From NCBI RefSeq assembly GCF_030295915.1, contig NZ_AP027361.1:868001-932000 (forward strand): a DNA stretch of 64,000 nucleotides. Reading direction: 5' to 3'. The notes under the pieces were generated by a model. It ran no database searches, had not been told where the DNA came from, and saw only the letters and a program-made list of their open reading frames with translations. The position numbers were made by a program, and so were the translations under genes. Shown here in pieces: positions 53,712 to 62,625 of this stretch. Every line of letters begins with the position of its first letter. The first letter of the stretch is position 1. This DNA comes from Thalassotalea sediminis (GTDB lineage Bacteria > Pseudomonadota > Gammaproteobacteria > Enterobacterales > Alteromonadaceae).

Positions 53712-55250
53712 CTAAATGTCTTGATATTGTTGATTAATATCTTCTGCTAGTGCGATGTTGTCTAGCATAATTGAAACGATTTTCGGATCTAAATGTGTGC
53801 CTGCGGCTTCATGAAGAAATGTTTGTACTTTATCCATCGGCCAAGCCTCTTTGTAACACCGTTTATGTGTTAGCGCGTCGAATACATCAGCCACAGCAAC
53901 GATACGTGCAAAGATGTGAATTTCTTCCGCTACTAAGCCTTTTGGGTAGCCTGTACCGTCATATTTTTCGTGATGTTGTGCTGCAATAATCGCTGCTGCT
54001 TGAAGAATAGGGCGTGTTGAACCATGTAGAATATTTTCACCAATTACAGGATGACGTTTCATCTCTTCCATTTCTGACTCAGTCAGTTTACCTGGCTTTA
54101 ATAAAATACGATCTGGCGTCGATATTTTTCCAATGTCATGCATTGGTGCGGCTTGTTTTAGCAACTCAGCTTGTTCTTCATCCATGCCTAATTTGATGGC
54201 TAGCATAAAAGATACTTCTGCCATACGCCTGATATGATTACCTGCCTCATTTGACCGAGATTCCACTACGTCACCGAGTCGGTAAATCAGTTCTTCTTGT
54301 GTTTCTACGATTTCACGGTTAAGTAATAAATTGTCAAATGCCAAACTGACATTGCCTGAAAATATTTCGAGTAATTTGGCATCTATCTCGGTTAATGCAT
54401 TTATTCCCTTTAAATAGAGTAGGCTGACCTTTTCTGTATTACTTGGAAAATACCCAACCAAAACATCGTCTTGAAAAATACTGCACTTTTCTTCTATGGC
54501 TAGGTTTAAATACTTAAATGCCTGTTTTTTGAGTTCTTTGTCTACATTGTTACCAGAGATTTGGGCAAGCACTTGAAAGTCATTTTCACTATAAATTGCC
54601 CCCAACCCTTTAACTTGCAGCAACATACTTTCTTGTTCTATTTGTAGTAACGACATAATTTGCTGCAGTAAACCGCTGAAAAATTCAGTTAATGAACGCT
54701 GTTCTAGTACATTTCCTGTGGATTCAATTACGCGCTCTAAGCCTGTACGGTAAAGTTCCTGATAAATACGGGCTTTATCAACTTCGATAATATCGCGGTA
54801 AGCTCTTAACGCTGAAAAAACGGTTGTAAATAGCTTTTTTCTATCAAGTTCGGTTTTTTCTTTATAATCGTTTATATCAAACTCAACAATTACTTGCTCT
54901 TCAGGTGCTTGTCCTGGTTGTCCCGTTCGCAAAACGATTCTTGAAAACTTGTTTTTAAGTGTTTTTCTTATCCATTTCGTCAGTGTTAAACCTGCATCAT
55001 CGGTTTCCATGACAACATCAAGAAATATTAATGCGATATTTTGTTCTTTTTCTAATATTTTTTGTGCCTCAGCAGCAGAGTAGGCATGTAAAAATGACAA
55101 CTTACGCCCATCAAGCTCAAAGCGTTTTAATGCCATTTTTGTTACGTGATGAATGTCTTCTTCATCGTCAACAATTAGCACGCGCCAAGGCATTAATTCA
55201 TTGGGCTTTGCATGTGATAAAAAAGAAAGTGCCATAGTATTAAAAATCAT
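53712..55250 (-). CDS. Response regulator with DUF3369 and HD-GYP domains
   Basis: A 512-residue protein. The receiver (about 22-145) has VDDEEDIH and phospho-acceptor Asp in IFLDVVMETDDAG. A DUF3369 module (about 150-320, GAF-like) follows, then HD-GYP (about 330-500) with MHDIGKISTPDRILLKPGKL and HHEKYDGTGYPKGL, all ligands for a c-di-GMP phosphodiesterase present. Likely lowers c-di-GMP in response to an unpaired kinase; the two receiver-less kinases in this window are possible partners, which is only a guess. The start could also be the Met five residues later. Confidence 0.92.
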   Translation of the reverse strand: MIFNTMALSFLSHAKPNELMPWRVLIVDDEEDIHHVTKMALKRFELDGRKLSFLHAYSAAEAQKILEKEQNIALIFLDVVMETDDAGLTLTKWIRKTLKNKFSRIVLRTGQPGQAPEEQVIVEFDINDYKEKTELDRKKLFTTVFSALRAYRDIIEVDKARIYQELYRTGLERVIESTGNVLEQRSLTEFFSGLLQQIMSLLQIEQESMLLQVKGLGAIYSENDFQVLAQISGNNVDKELKKQAFKYLNLAIEEKCSIFQDDVLVGYFPSNTEKVSLLYLKGINALTEIDAKLLEIFSGNVSLAFDNLLLNREIVETQEELIYRLGDVVESRSNEAGNHIRRMAEVSFMLAIKLGMDEEQAELLKQAAPMHDIGKISTPDRILLKPGKLTESEMEEMKRHPVIGENILHGSTRPILQAAAIIAAQHHEKYDGTGYPKGLVAEEIHIFARIVAVADVFDALTHKRCYKEAWPMDKVQTFLHEAAGTHLDPKIVSIMLDNIALAEDINQQYQDI

Positions 55251-55526
55251 CGAGATGTTAATTTATGTATAGCGCATTCTTGCCTTTTTTGCCTAATAAT
55301 GAAGAGGTAAGTGGCTATCAATCTTTTTCAATAACTATTTATTTAATATTTGAAAGTACATTTACGATATTTTAGGGAGTGTAAACTTATGTGTGCAAAA
55401 TAAAGTTGCCAGTAAGATTATAGTCGTTTGCCAAGTGCGTAGCGTTTACATAATGCACTGTTATAATGACGCAAAAATTTATTGTGTGTTAATTGTTGGT
55501 AACACGCTGACCTATGGAGTGTTTTA

Positions 55527-56849
55527 ATGTCGTCTCAAGTTAATTTAAACGCAACTCATGATCCTTCTCTTTCAAGCTGGGTAAGTACTGCGAACCAAGC
55601 GGGATGTGATTTCCCTATTCAAAATTTACCTTTTGCTGTCTTTCGTCGTAAGGGAAGTGACGAGTCATTCCGTGGCGGTGTTGCTATTGGTGATCAAGTA
55701 GTAGATTTAGCAGCAGTTAAAGAAGCCGATCTTTTTAGTGGTGTTGCTTCTGATGCGGTTGCAGCATGTGCACAACCTCAACTTAATGAATTTATGGCAA
55801 TGGGTAAAACTGCCTGGAGCGAGCTACGTAAGGCGCTTTCAGAGGCATTATCTGAAGGCTCTGCACAACAAAATGCATTGAGTGCTTGTCTTGTTGCTAT
55901 GTCTGATGTGGAGTATGCGTTACCGTGTAATATTGGAGATTACACAGATTTTTACACGTCGATTCACCATGCTACATCTGTTGGTAAAAAATTCCGTCCA
56001 GATAATCCATTACTGCCAAACTATAAATGGGTACCTATTGGCTACCATGGCCGTTCATCTTCTATCGAAATTTCAGGAAGCAGCTTTAAACGACCTAAAG
56101 GCCAAACTAAGGCACCAACGGCAACTGAGCCAAGTTTTGGCCCATGTAAACGTCTAGATTATGAACTTGAAGTTGGTATTTTTGTTGGTAAAGGTAATGT
56201 GCTAGGCGAGCCAATTAGTATCGATAACGCGGAAGATCATGTATTTGGTCTGTGCCTGTTTAATGATTGGTCAGCACGTGACATTCAAGGTTGGGAATAT
56301 CAACCTTTAGGGCCATTTTTATCAAAAAGTTTTGCATCTACAATATCTCCTTGGATTGTTACAACTGAAGCACTTGCACCTTACCGCACTGCGTGGACGC
56401 GTGATGAAAATGATCCACAGCCAATGGATTATTTAGAGTCAGCTCATAATAGAGAGTCAGGTGCCTATGATATTCAGCTGCAAGTATTGTTAGAAACAGA
56501 AAAAATGCGTGCTGAAAAACAAGCGCCAACACAACTTTCTCAATCTAATTTTAATGACTCTTATTGGACTGTAAACCAAATGGTTGCGCATCATACTGTC
56601 AATGGCTGTAATTTGCGTGCCGGTGATATGTTCGGCTCTGGCACTCAGTCAGGACCAAACCCTGAAGAAGCTGGTTCAATGCTTGAACTGTCAAATGCTG
56701 GTTCTGAACCTATTACACTGCCTAATGGTGAACAACGTACTTTTCTTGAAGATGGTGATAACGTGATCATGAAAGGTTGGTGTGAAAAGCCTGGCGCAGC
56801 GAGAATTGGTTTTGGTTTTGTGGAAGCACTCGTGCTACCTGCTGAATAA
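55527..56849 (+). CDS. fahA: Fumarylacetoacetase
   Basis: The last enzyme of tyrosine/homogentisate breakdown, splitting fumarylacetoacetate into fumarate and acetoacetate. The 440-residue protein has the FAH marks: DYTDFYTSIHHATSVGKKFRPDNPLLPNYKWVPIGYHGRSSSI (catalytic His), RLDYELEVGIFVG (metal Glu), FNDWSARDIQGWEYQPLGPFLSKSF and LRAGDMFGSGTQSGP. The other pathway genes are not adjacent, so it is encoded alone, closed by a bidirectional terminator. Confidence 0.95.
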   Translation: MSSQVNLNATHDPSLSSWVSTANQAGCDFPIQNLPFAVFRRKGSDESFRGGVAIGDQVVDLAAVKEADLFSGVASDAVAACAQPQLNEFMAMGKTAWSELRKALSEALSEGSAQQNALSACLVAMSDVEYALPCNIGDYTDFYTSIHHATSVGKKFRPDNPLLPNYKWVPIGYHGRSSSIEISGSSFKRPKGQTKAPTATEPSFGPCKRLDYELEVGIFVGKGNVLGEPISIDNAEDHVFGLCLFNDWSARDIQGWEYQPLGPFLSKSFASTISPWIVTTEALAPYRTAWTRDENDPQPMDYLESAHNRESGAYDIQLQVLLETEKMRAEKQAPTQLSQSNFNDSYWTVNQMVAHHTVNGCNLRAGDMFGSGTQSGPNPEEAGSMLELSNAGSEPITLPNGEQRTFLEDGDNVIMKGWCEKPGAARIGFGFVEALVLPAE

Positions 56850-56857
56850 TGACTTTA

Positions 56858-56893
56858 AATAAGAAATCACGGTATTAATCGTGATTTCTTATT
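56858..56893. terminator. Bidirectional terminator between fahA and the CPBP protease gene
   Basis: AATAAGAAATCACG and CGTGATTTCTTATT pair perfectly around an 8-base loop and end the two convergent genes. Confidence 0.9.
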
Positions 56894-56900
56894 CTGCTAA

Positions 56901-57770
56901 CTACACAAGTGTATTGTTAACGTTATTTTCGTTAAGACTGCGATTGATATGCCAAATGATGCCACATAGTAATACTAAAATCGCCATAACAAGATAAGAG
57001 CCTTCTAAGCCAAAACTTCCACCCGTTAATACTGAACTACCTGTGAGTTCTTGTACCAATAATCCTTCAACAGGAAGTCCACTGACAGGAAAGCCTAACA
57101 TTGCCCCTTGCGTAAAGTTCCATGTGAAATGGAAGCCGATTGGGAACCATAGATCTTTGAAGTAGGCATAATATAATCCTAAAAATATACCTACTAGTAA
57201 TAAGTTCATAAAACTGATTAATGAAATGTCACTATTTCCAGAGTGAAGCAACATAAAAATGAAAGCAGAAATTGTTATCGATATATATCTAGGTAGTGAA
57301 CTTAACAAGTTCTTTAAAATATAACCTCTTATGAGAACTTCTTCATTAATGGCAACAATTAAGAAAAGCCCAAAGTACAAAGTAAAATGGTATAAATTAA
57401 CAGTAGCTGTAGATGTTTTAATAAGATCTGAAAGTAACAATGCAAGATAAACAATGAATATTGATAAAATGCCACAGCCTAACCCAAGGTTCAGCTTTTT
57501 AAATAAGTCTTCACCAACAAAGCCTAGCTGTTTAAAAGGTTGCTTATCATAGCTTGTTTGCATTTGGTAAATTAAAAATATATTAGCGGCAGCTTGTAGT
57601 AGCAAAATAAATGACATTAACTCAATGTCTGTAGTTTCTATATTAAATTCGTCGGAATTAATAATATTTAGACTAAAAAAAGGAATAAGTATCAATCCTG
57701 CTATGATCTGCGAAAGAATGAGTAGTGTAATAATTCTCGCAATAGGGCTTTTTTTTAATATCTTTGTCAT
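56901..57770 (-). CDS. CPBP family intramembrane metalloprotease, probable bacteriocin immunity protein
   Basis: A 289-residue membrane protein with about eight helices. The CPBP (Abi/CAAX protease) motifs are intact: EEVLIRGYIL (EExxxR), FMLLHSG and HFTWNFTQG (HxxxN). Many bacteriocin operons carry a CPBP protein that gives self-immunity, for example beside plantaricin and sakacin genes. Here it follows two double-glycine-leader peptide genes by 56 bases on the same strand, separated by a strong hairpin. An immunity role, or processing of the peptides, is inferred. Confidence 0.85.
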   Translation of the reverse strand: MTKILKKSPIARIITLLILSQIIAGLILIPFFSLNIINSDEFNIETTDIELMSFILLLQAAANIFLIYQMQTSYDKQPFKQLGFVGEDLFKKLNLGLGCGILSIFIVYLALLLSDLIKTSTATVNLYHFTLYFGLFLIVAINEEVLIRGYILKNLLSSLPRYISITISAFIFMLLHSGNSDISLISFMNLLLVGIFLGLYYAYFKDLWFPIGFHFTWNFTQGAMLGFPVSGLPVEGLLVQELTGSSVLTGGSFGLEGSYLVMAILVLLCGIIWHINRSLNENNVNNTLV

Positions 57771-57788
57771 ATTTTCTTCCTTGAGTTT

Positions 57789-57815
57789 GAAACCAGCGGG
57801 TTATTCGCTGGTTTC
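57789..57815 (-). terminator. Strong hairpin between the peptide genes and the CPBP gene
   Basis: GAAACCAGCG pairs perfectly with CGCTGGTTTC around a 7-base loop, without a clear T run on the minus strand. It could act as a partial terminator or RNA-stability element that makes much more of the peptides than of the membrane protein. Confidence 0.65.
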
Positions 57816-57826
57816 ATGGTCACTCT

Positions 57827-57967
57827 TTAATGTGTTACCTCATAGAGCCAATTACCTAACTCTTTGCCCCATTCACCGGCTAATCCACTGCCAATTTCAT
57901 AACCAATATCTCTCATAAGGCCGCCACCATTTACAGCTTTTAATTCATCCATATTTAATATTTTCAT
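57827..57967 (-). CDS. Double-glycine-leader peptide B (putative class IIb bacteriocin)
   Basis: A 46-residue precursor. The leader MKILNMDELKAVNGG fits the LSxxELxxIxGG consensus for export-coupled cleavage by C39 peptidase ABC transporters. The 31-residue core starts GLMRDIGYEIGSG and ends YEVTH, with GxxxG spacings (GYEIG, GKELG) typical of helix pairing in two-peptide bacteriocins. I start at the ATG behind AAGGAG; a longer frame to 58021 would overlap peptide A. It lies 10 bases after peptide A and the two share a Y-[DE]-x-T-H ending. Confidence 0.8.
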   Translation of the reverse strand: MKILNMDELKAVNGGGLMRDIGYEIGSGLAGEWGKELGNWLYEVTH

Positions 57968-57977
57968 TGTTGACTCC

Positions 57978-58121
57978 TTAATGTGTTGCGTCGTAAACGC
58001 CAGCACCAATACCTTTGCCAAGTTCGTTTAAAGCCTCATGCCCAAGCAATAGGATTGTCCATAAAATGAGGGCTGCACCACCATTAACTGTAGTTAATTC
58101 ACTCATGCTTAATTCACGCAT
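57978..58121 (-). CDS. Double-glycine-leader peptide A (putative class IIb bacteriocin)
   Basis: A 47-residue precursor, in a gene too short for usual gene calling. Leader MRELSMSELTTVNGG has the full LSxxELxxVxGG pattern. The 32-residue core begins AALILWTILLLGHEALNEL, is strongly hydrophobic at first, and carries interlaced GxxxG motifs (GKGIGAG) before the ending YDATH. It starts behind AAGGA and is followed at once by peptide B. No peptidase-transporter gene is in the window, so export would need one elsewhere in the genome. Confidence 0.78.
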   Translation of the reverse strand: MRELSMSELTTVNGGAALILWTILLLGHEALNELGKGIGAGVYDATH

Positions 58122-58429
58122 AATTTAATTCCTTTTTGTTTACCTTGAAACTGACTAATTCGAATTGAGTTAGTCTCCTTATATGCTCATTTGCTTCATC
58201 GATTTAAAGGCAAATAAGCTCTTCATTCGCTATACCTGCAATTGCCTGAATAGCAGAATGTGATTTAACTTCTTAATGCGACGTTGAAGTACTTGAAGTG
58301 TGAATATAAAAAGTTTATCAGTAATTTTAAAAGCAATGTTCAATAGAAATATTGTGAATTGTAAAAGGTAATTATATGAGTGGGTTATGGGAGGTTTTTA
58401 ACAAAAATACAATAAATATGCTGGAAGAT
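58122..58429. other. Upstream region of the bacteriocin-like peptide genes
   Basis: AT-rich promoter region between cca and the peptide genes. On the minus strand a small dyad GACTAA/TTAGTC (58152-58174) lies about 30-55 bases before peptide A. Short ORFs of 15 and 27 codons exist but I do not consider them real. Confidence 0.45.
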
Positions 58430-59629
58430 TTACAGCTTATTAAGTGCTTTACTTTGTAGTTTTTCAATGACGGAGAGCTTTTCATTGTCAATTGCCATGC
58501 GAATATCCCTTCCTGTTATGCCTTGTTCAATAAATTTTTGCGGCTTTATTTTACGGCACTCTGCAACTGCTGATTGTAAAAATGATATTTGCTTAGTGTT
58601 ATCTTCCAAAGCATTAGTAGCATGGCAAGCCGTTAAAAACTCAGCAAAACTGTCTGGCTTTCGCCATACATCTAGATCATTAAGTAGTGCTAAGATTTTT
58701 TTCGCTGATAGTGAAAAACTCTTATTTACTTTTTTATGATGGCGAATAACGCTTATTGCAAGCCACTTAATTGCGTTCGGCACTCTTAATGTTGTTGATA
58801 GTTTTTTTACACTATTAACAGCATCCAATTCCCAACTATTTAATGCTTTTTCTGAGGACTGGTGTTTAAGTTGTAATGTTAATACTGCAAACCTTACAGC
58901 TAAGCTTTCACTTTCGTTTACTATGTGTTTTATCGCTGCTATAGGATGTGAGCGTCGTAAAGCATCATCCATTTCTGGCCAGATACTTTTCAGTGCATTA
59001 CATCGGCATAGCTCGACAAAAAATATGTCAGGTGCTCCTTCTGATAATGCCTTTGCAAACTCTAGCCAGATTCTTTCTCCGGAAAGCGCAGCTAACTCTC
59101 CAGAATCGCTGATATGCTTCATTAAATCGAGGGTTTCTGGCGCAATGGTAAAGCCTAAATAGTGATATCGAGCTGCAAACCGTGCAACTCTTAATACCCT
59201 GAGTGGATCTTCAATAAATGCATTGGAAACGTGACGCAGCACACGGTTTTTGAGATCTACTTGCCCCTGATAGGGATCAATAATCTCGCCATTCGCTTTC
59301 ATTGCCATGGCATTAACAGTCAGGTCTCTACGTAATAGATCTTGCTCTATGGTCACGTTAGGTGATGCATTGCAAATAAACCCTGTATACCCTAAACCTT
59401 GCTTTTTTTCCGTGCGTGCTAGGGCAAATTCTTCTTTTGTTTGTGGATGAAGGAAAACAGGAAAGTCTTTGCCTACTTGTTTAAAACCTAGCGATAGCAT
59501 TTCCTCAACGGTAGTGCCAACGACTACGTAGTCGCGTTCTACTATTTCTCGTTCAAGTAATTTATCTCTGACTGCACCACCAACAAGGTAATATTCAATC
59601 GGGAGATTATAAGCGTCGTTTTTCATCAC
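58430..59629 (-). CDS. cca: CCA-adding tRNA nucleotidyltransferase
   Basis: This enzyme adds or repairs the 3' CCA of tRNAs. The 399-residue protein has the class II nucleotidyltransferase start YLVGGAVRDKLLEREIVERDYVVVG with the metal Asp pair, then RRDLTVNAMAMKANGEIIDPYQGQVDLKNRVLRHVS and EDPLRVLRVARFAARY. The C-terminal region aligns with the HD domain of E. coli Cca, but the HD pair is lost: LAVRFAVLTLQLKHQSS replaces the usual FA-x-L-CHDLGK. It therefore probably lacks the phosphohydrolase activity of the E. coli enzyme. Confidence 0.94.
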   Translation of the reverse strand: MMKNDAYNLPIEYYLVGGAVRDKLLEREIVERDYVVVGTTVEEMLSLGFKQVGKDFPVFLHPQTKEEFALARTEKKQGLGYTGFICNASPNVTIEQDLLRRDLTVNAMAMKANGEIIDPYQGQVDLKNRVLRHVSNAFIEDPLRVLRVARFAARYHYLGFTIAPETLDLMKHISDSGELAALSGERIWLEFAKALSEGAPDIFFVELCRCNALKSIWPEMDDALRRSHPIAAIKHIVNESESLAVRFAVLTLQLKHQSSEKALNSWELDAVNSVKKLSTTLRVPNAIKWLAISVIRHHKKVNKSFSLSAKKILALLNDLDVWRKPDSFAEFLTACHATNALEDNTKQISFLQSAVAECRKIKPQKFIEQGITGRDIRMAIDNEKLSVIEKLQSKALNKL

Positions 59630-59771
59630 AAAATTTAGCGTAAAAATACTAAGTTAATCATAAACTTTAATAATCTTAACATAAGTTTGTTTTTTCTAAC
59701 ATCAACGCCTTTGACATCCTTAAAGATACGGGTTAATTTGCTCTAGCCTTTTTCATCAATAAATTAATGTT

Positions 59772-61370
59772 ATGTACACGGCTTATTTTGGCTTAAGTGA
59801 AGCTCCATTTACTATTGCTCCAGACCCCGCTTATCTGTTTTTAAGTGATCGCCATAGAGAAGCATTGTCACACCTGACTTATGGCCTAGGTGATAACGGT
59901 GGCTTTGTGCTGCTTACAGGGGAAGTTGGTACTGGTAAAACAACGATTAGCCGTACCGTGATGGAAAAGTTACCAGAAAATACTCAGTTAGCGTTTATTT
60001 TGAATCCAACGCTTTCTTGTGAAGAGTTGTTGGCAACAATTTGTGATAATTTAAAAATTCGTTATAAAAAAACAGGCGCCACATTAAAATATTTAACGGA
60101 TAAAATACAAAATAAACTTTTAACTAATCATGAGCAGGGTATCAATACACTTGTTATTATTGATGAAGCTCAACATTTGCAACCTGAAGTACTCGAGCAA
60201 CTTAGGTTACTGACAAACTTAGAAACGAATACGCAAAAGTTATTGCAAGTCATATTGATCGGCCAACCTGAATTGCAGCAACTACTTCAACGTCGTGACC
60301 TACGGCAACTCGCGCAGCGAATAACTGCTCGCTATCATTTAATGCCGCTAACCAAACAAGAATTGAACAGTTATATTCAACATCGTTTATCGGTTGCTCA
60401 ATGTACTCGCAATTTATTTAATAAAAGTGCTATTAGTGCAATACATAAAATATCCAATGGTATACCTCGGGTTGTGAACTTACTGTGTGATCGCGCATTA
60501 GTGTTAGCCTACAGCCAAAATCAAACGGTAGTTAACAAAAAAATAGTTATTGAGGCTGCCCGCGACGCTTTGGGGCAAGAGGTTGAACCTACTATCTGGC
60601 AGGCACGTCCAATCAGGCTAGGTTTGATTTTTACATTACTTACCGTGACACTATTCGCAGGTATTTGGGCTGAGAACACTTGGCATCTTTTTAAAGTTGA
60701 ACAATCATCTAGTACTATAAACATGGGTGAAGTAAATAAAAATCAGGCTAAATTTGTAGACAATGAAAACGCTGAATCATCTGTTAAAAAGCCAGTTCCT
60801 GCAAAGGATGTTCAAAAAAGTGATAAAGAATTAGCTAACCACACTGAAATCGCACAGGCAATTGATAGTACGACTGATGTGCCGGCGAAGCAATCATTGC
60901 CGGAGAAAAAGGTACTTGAAAAAGAGCAAGCACCGATAGTGTTGGGCTTCAATGCAGAGGCGTATAAGAAACAGCAACAACAAAATACTCAGCATGATGA
61001 AATAAAAGTCGCGGCTACCGATGGTGTGTCAGCAGAAGTACTTGAGCTCTTTAAACAGGCTGTAGAGGATACTAGAGCTGATAGTAATGACCTAGAGGTT
61101 GGTCAACATGGCAATCACATTGCTGACTTTGATTCAGTTACTGCTTTACATCAAATGCCTGCTGACTTTCAAGATGCAATTCCACCTATAAGTTTTGAGT
61201 TACACATGTTTGAAACGGAAGGTAATGGCTGGGTAAGAGTTAACGGTCAAGATTTTAAAGAAGGAGAAACCATTGCTAATGGTGTTGTGTTAGAGGCAAT
61301 TTTACCACAAAAAGTCATTCTCTCTTTTCGTAAATCACAGTTCTCGATGCCAGCATTATCGAGTTGGTAG
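59772..61370 (+). CDS. ExeA-type AAA+ ATPase fused to a GspB-like domain (type II secretion assembly)
   Basis: A 532-residue fusion. Residues 1-270 are the ExeA ATPase: MYTAYFGLSEAPFTIAPDPAYLFLS, Walker A TGEVGTGKTT, Walker B LVIIDEAQHL. A membrane helix follows at about 284-301, then a charged linker, and the last 60 residues are GspB-like: FELHMFETEGNGWVRVNGQDFKEGETI and VVLEAILPQKVILSFRKSQFSMP. In Aeromonas ExeA and ExeB are separate partners that insert the secretin ExeD through the peptidoglycan; here one chain would do both jobs. No gsp genes are adjacent. Confidence 0.9.
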   Translation: MYTAYFGLSEAPFTIAPDPAYLFLSDRHREALSHLTYGLGDNGGFVLLTGEVGTGKTTISRTVMEKLPENTQLAFILNPTLSCEELLATICDNLKIRYKKTGATLKYLTDKIQNKLLTNHEQGINTLVIIDEAQHLQPEVLEQLRLLTNLETNTQKLLQVILIGQPELQQLLQRRDLRQLAQRITARYHLMPLTKQELNSYIQHRLSVAQCTRNLFNKSAISAIHKISNGIPRVVNLLCDRALVLAYSQNQTVVNKKIVIEAARDALGQEVEPTIWQARPIRLGLIFTLLTVTLFAGIWAENTWHLFKVEQSSSTINMGEVNKNQAKFVDNENAESSVKKPVPAKDVQKSDKELANHTEIAQAIDSTTDVPAKQSLPEKKVLEKEQAPIVLGFNAEAYKKQQQQNTQHDEIKVAATDGVSAEVLELFKQAVEDTRADSNDLEVGQHGNHIADFDSVTALHQMPADFQDAIPPISFELHMFETEGNGWVRVNGQDFKEGETIANGVVLEAILPQKVILSFRKSQFSMPALSSW

Positions 61371-61393
61371 TACTAATTTTTTATGATTTATTA

Positions 61394-62617
61394 TTAGTCA
61401 ATAAAGGCGTTTTTGAAAAAGCCTAATAGGTTTATGTTAAAATCTTCTGGCTTAATACAGCAATCGATTTGATCTTTATATTTACTGTTAGAAAGATCTA
61501 ACTCTTCTATAGAAATTGCTTGGTTTAATCTTGTATTGTAGAAAACCTTTACGAAAGGGTGTAATGGCTTACGTTTGTTAAGTTTACTGATCAATCCGAG
61601 CTTACCACTGTTTAATTTCACCAATGTGCCTACCGGATATACGCCTAAGCATTGGATAAATTTTTCAACTAATTCTTCGTCATATTTTAGTGGGGACTCA
61701 GCAACTAAGGTTTTAAAAGCCGAAATAGGTGAGACAGCTGATTTATATGGACGTTCACATGTCATTGCGTCATAACTATCAACAATTGCTATCATTTTAC
61801 CGTATTTAGAAATTTCTTTACCTTTTAACCCTTTAGGGTAGCCGCTACCATCTAATCGTTCATGATGTTCAGCCACCATCTGCATAGCAATATGTGAAAT
61901 TTCAGGACTATCTTCTAAGAGTTTTAGGCCCAACGCTACATGACTACGCATTATATTTTCTTCTTTCTTTGTTAGCGTTGAACGCTTAAGTAGTATGTCA
62001 TTTGGCAGTAAAACCTTGCCAATATCATGCAGAAATGCACCTAAGGTAAGCTGCTGTATAATTCTTTTATCGAGCCCTAAATACTTAGCGAAAATTGACA
62101 TTAAAATTGCAACATTAAGAGAATGCTCGAACAAATATGAATCTTTAGATTGTAAACGTGTTAAGCAGCTTAGGGCATCTTGGTTGCGATAAACGGAGTC
62201 AACCAGTGAATCGGTGGTATCGCCAATATCGACAATTTGTAATGACTTATTTAACTTAACTGAGGATAAAATGTGTTTTTGTAAATCTCGCGCACTATTG
62301 TAAAGCTTATTTGCTTTGCGCATTTCTTGATCTATCGTAATTTCAGGCTTTTTTCGTTGTTCAGCCTTTGCTTTTGTTACCGTTATCTCGCTGAGTACGC
62401 GATCAACTTGCTCTACTGCTTTTTCTTTCTTGGTATCGACCGTAACATAGGTTATTTGGGCTTTTTCGAGTTGTGAGATGCTTTCTTGTGTGGAGATGTA
62501 ACCTTCAGATTTAAACTCTGTGTTGTTGTTGTCGGTAACAGAAACAACGTACATGCCGAGTCTAAGGTTCGCTAGTGGTATTTTGTTAAATGTATTGGTT
62601 GTTGTTTTTTTGTTCAT
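61394..62617 (-). CDS. HD-GYP domain c-di-GMP phosphodiesterase with N-terminal DUF3391
   Basis: A 407-residue cytoplasmic protein. DUF3391 (about 8-130, IPLANLRLGMYVVSVT) leads to HD-GYP (about 150-330): ALSCLTRLQSKDSYLFEHSLNVAILM, HDIGKVLLPNDILLKR and AEHHERLDGSGYPKGL, with all usual metal ligands. Proteins of this layout are active phosphodiesterases in Pseudomonas and Vibrio. It is convergent with the ExeA-GspB gene and lies downstream of leuD, separated from it by a long inverted repeat. Second HD-GYP protein of the window. Confidence 0.92.
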   Translation of the reverse strand: MNKKTTTNTFNKIPLANLRLGMYVVSVTDNNNTEFKSEGYISTQESISQLEKAQITYVTVDTKKEKAVEQVDRVLSEITVTKAKAEQRKKPEITIDQEMRKANKLYNSARDLQKHILSSVKLNKSLQIVDIGDTTDSLVDSVYRNQDALSCLTRLQSKDSYLFEHSLNVAILMSIFAKYLGLDKRIIQQLTLGAFLHDIGKVLLPNDILLKRSTLTKKEENIMRSHVALGLKLLEDSPEISHIAMQMVAEHHERLDGSGYPKGLKGKEISKYGKMIAIVDSYDAMTCERPYKSAVSPISAFKTLVAESPLKYDEELVEKFIQCLGVYPVGTLVKLNSGKLGLISKLNKRKPLHPFVKVFYNTRLNQAISIEELDLSNSKYKDQIDCCIKPEDFNINLLGFFKNAFID

Positions 62618-62625
62618 TTCTGAAT

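Noticed and set aside
57770..57820. 16-codon ORF within the hairpin between peptide B and the CPBP gene
   Set aside because: It consists mainly of the hairpin arms; the inverted repeat explains the sequence better than coding.
58186..58233. 15-codon ORF (MKSLFAFKS...) upstream of peptide A as a third bacteriocin precursor
   Set aside because: It has no double-glycine leader and ends before any core; probably chance in an AT-rich leader.
58378..58461. 27-codon plus-strand ORF overlapping the end of cca
   Set aside because: It starts with ATG after AAGGTAAT, but it runs antisense into cca, has no family resemblance and looks accidental.
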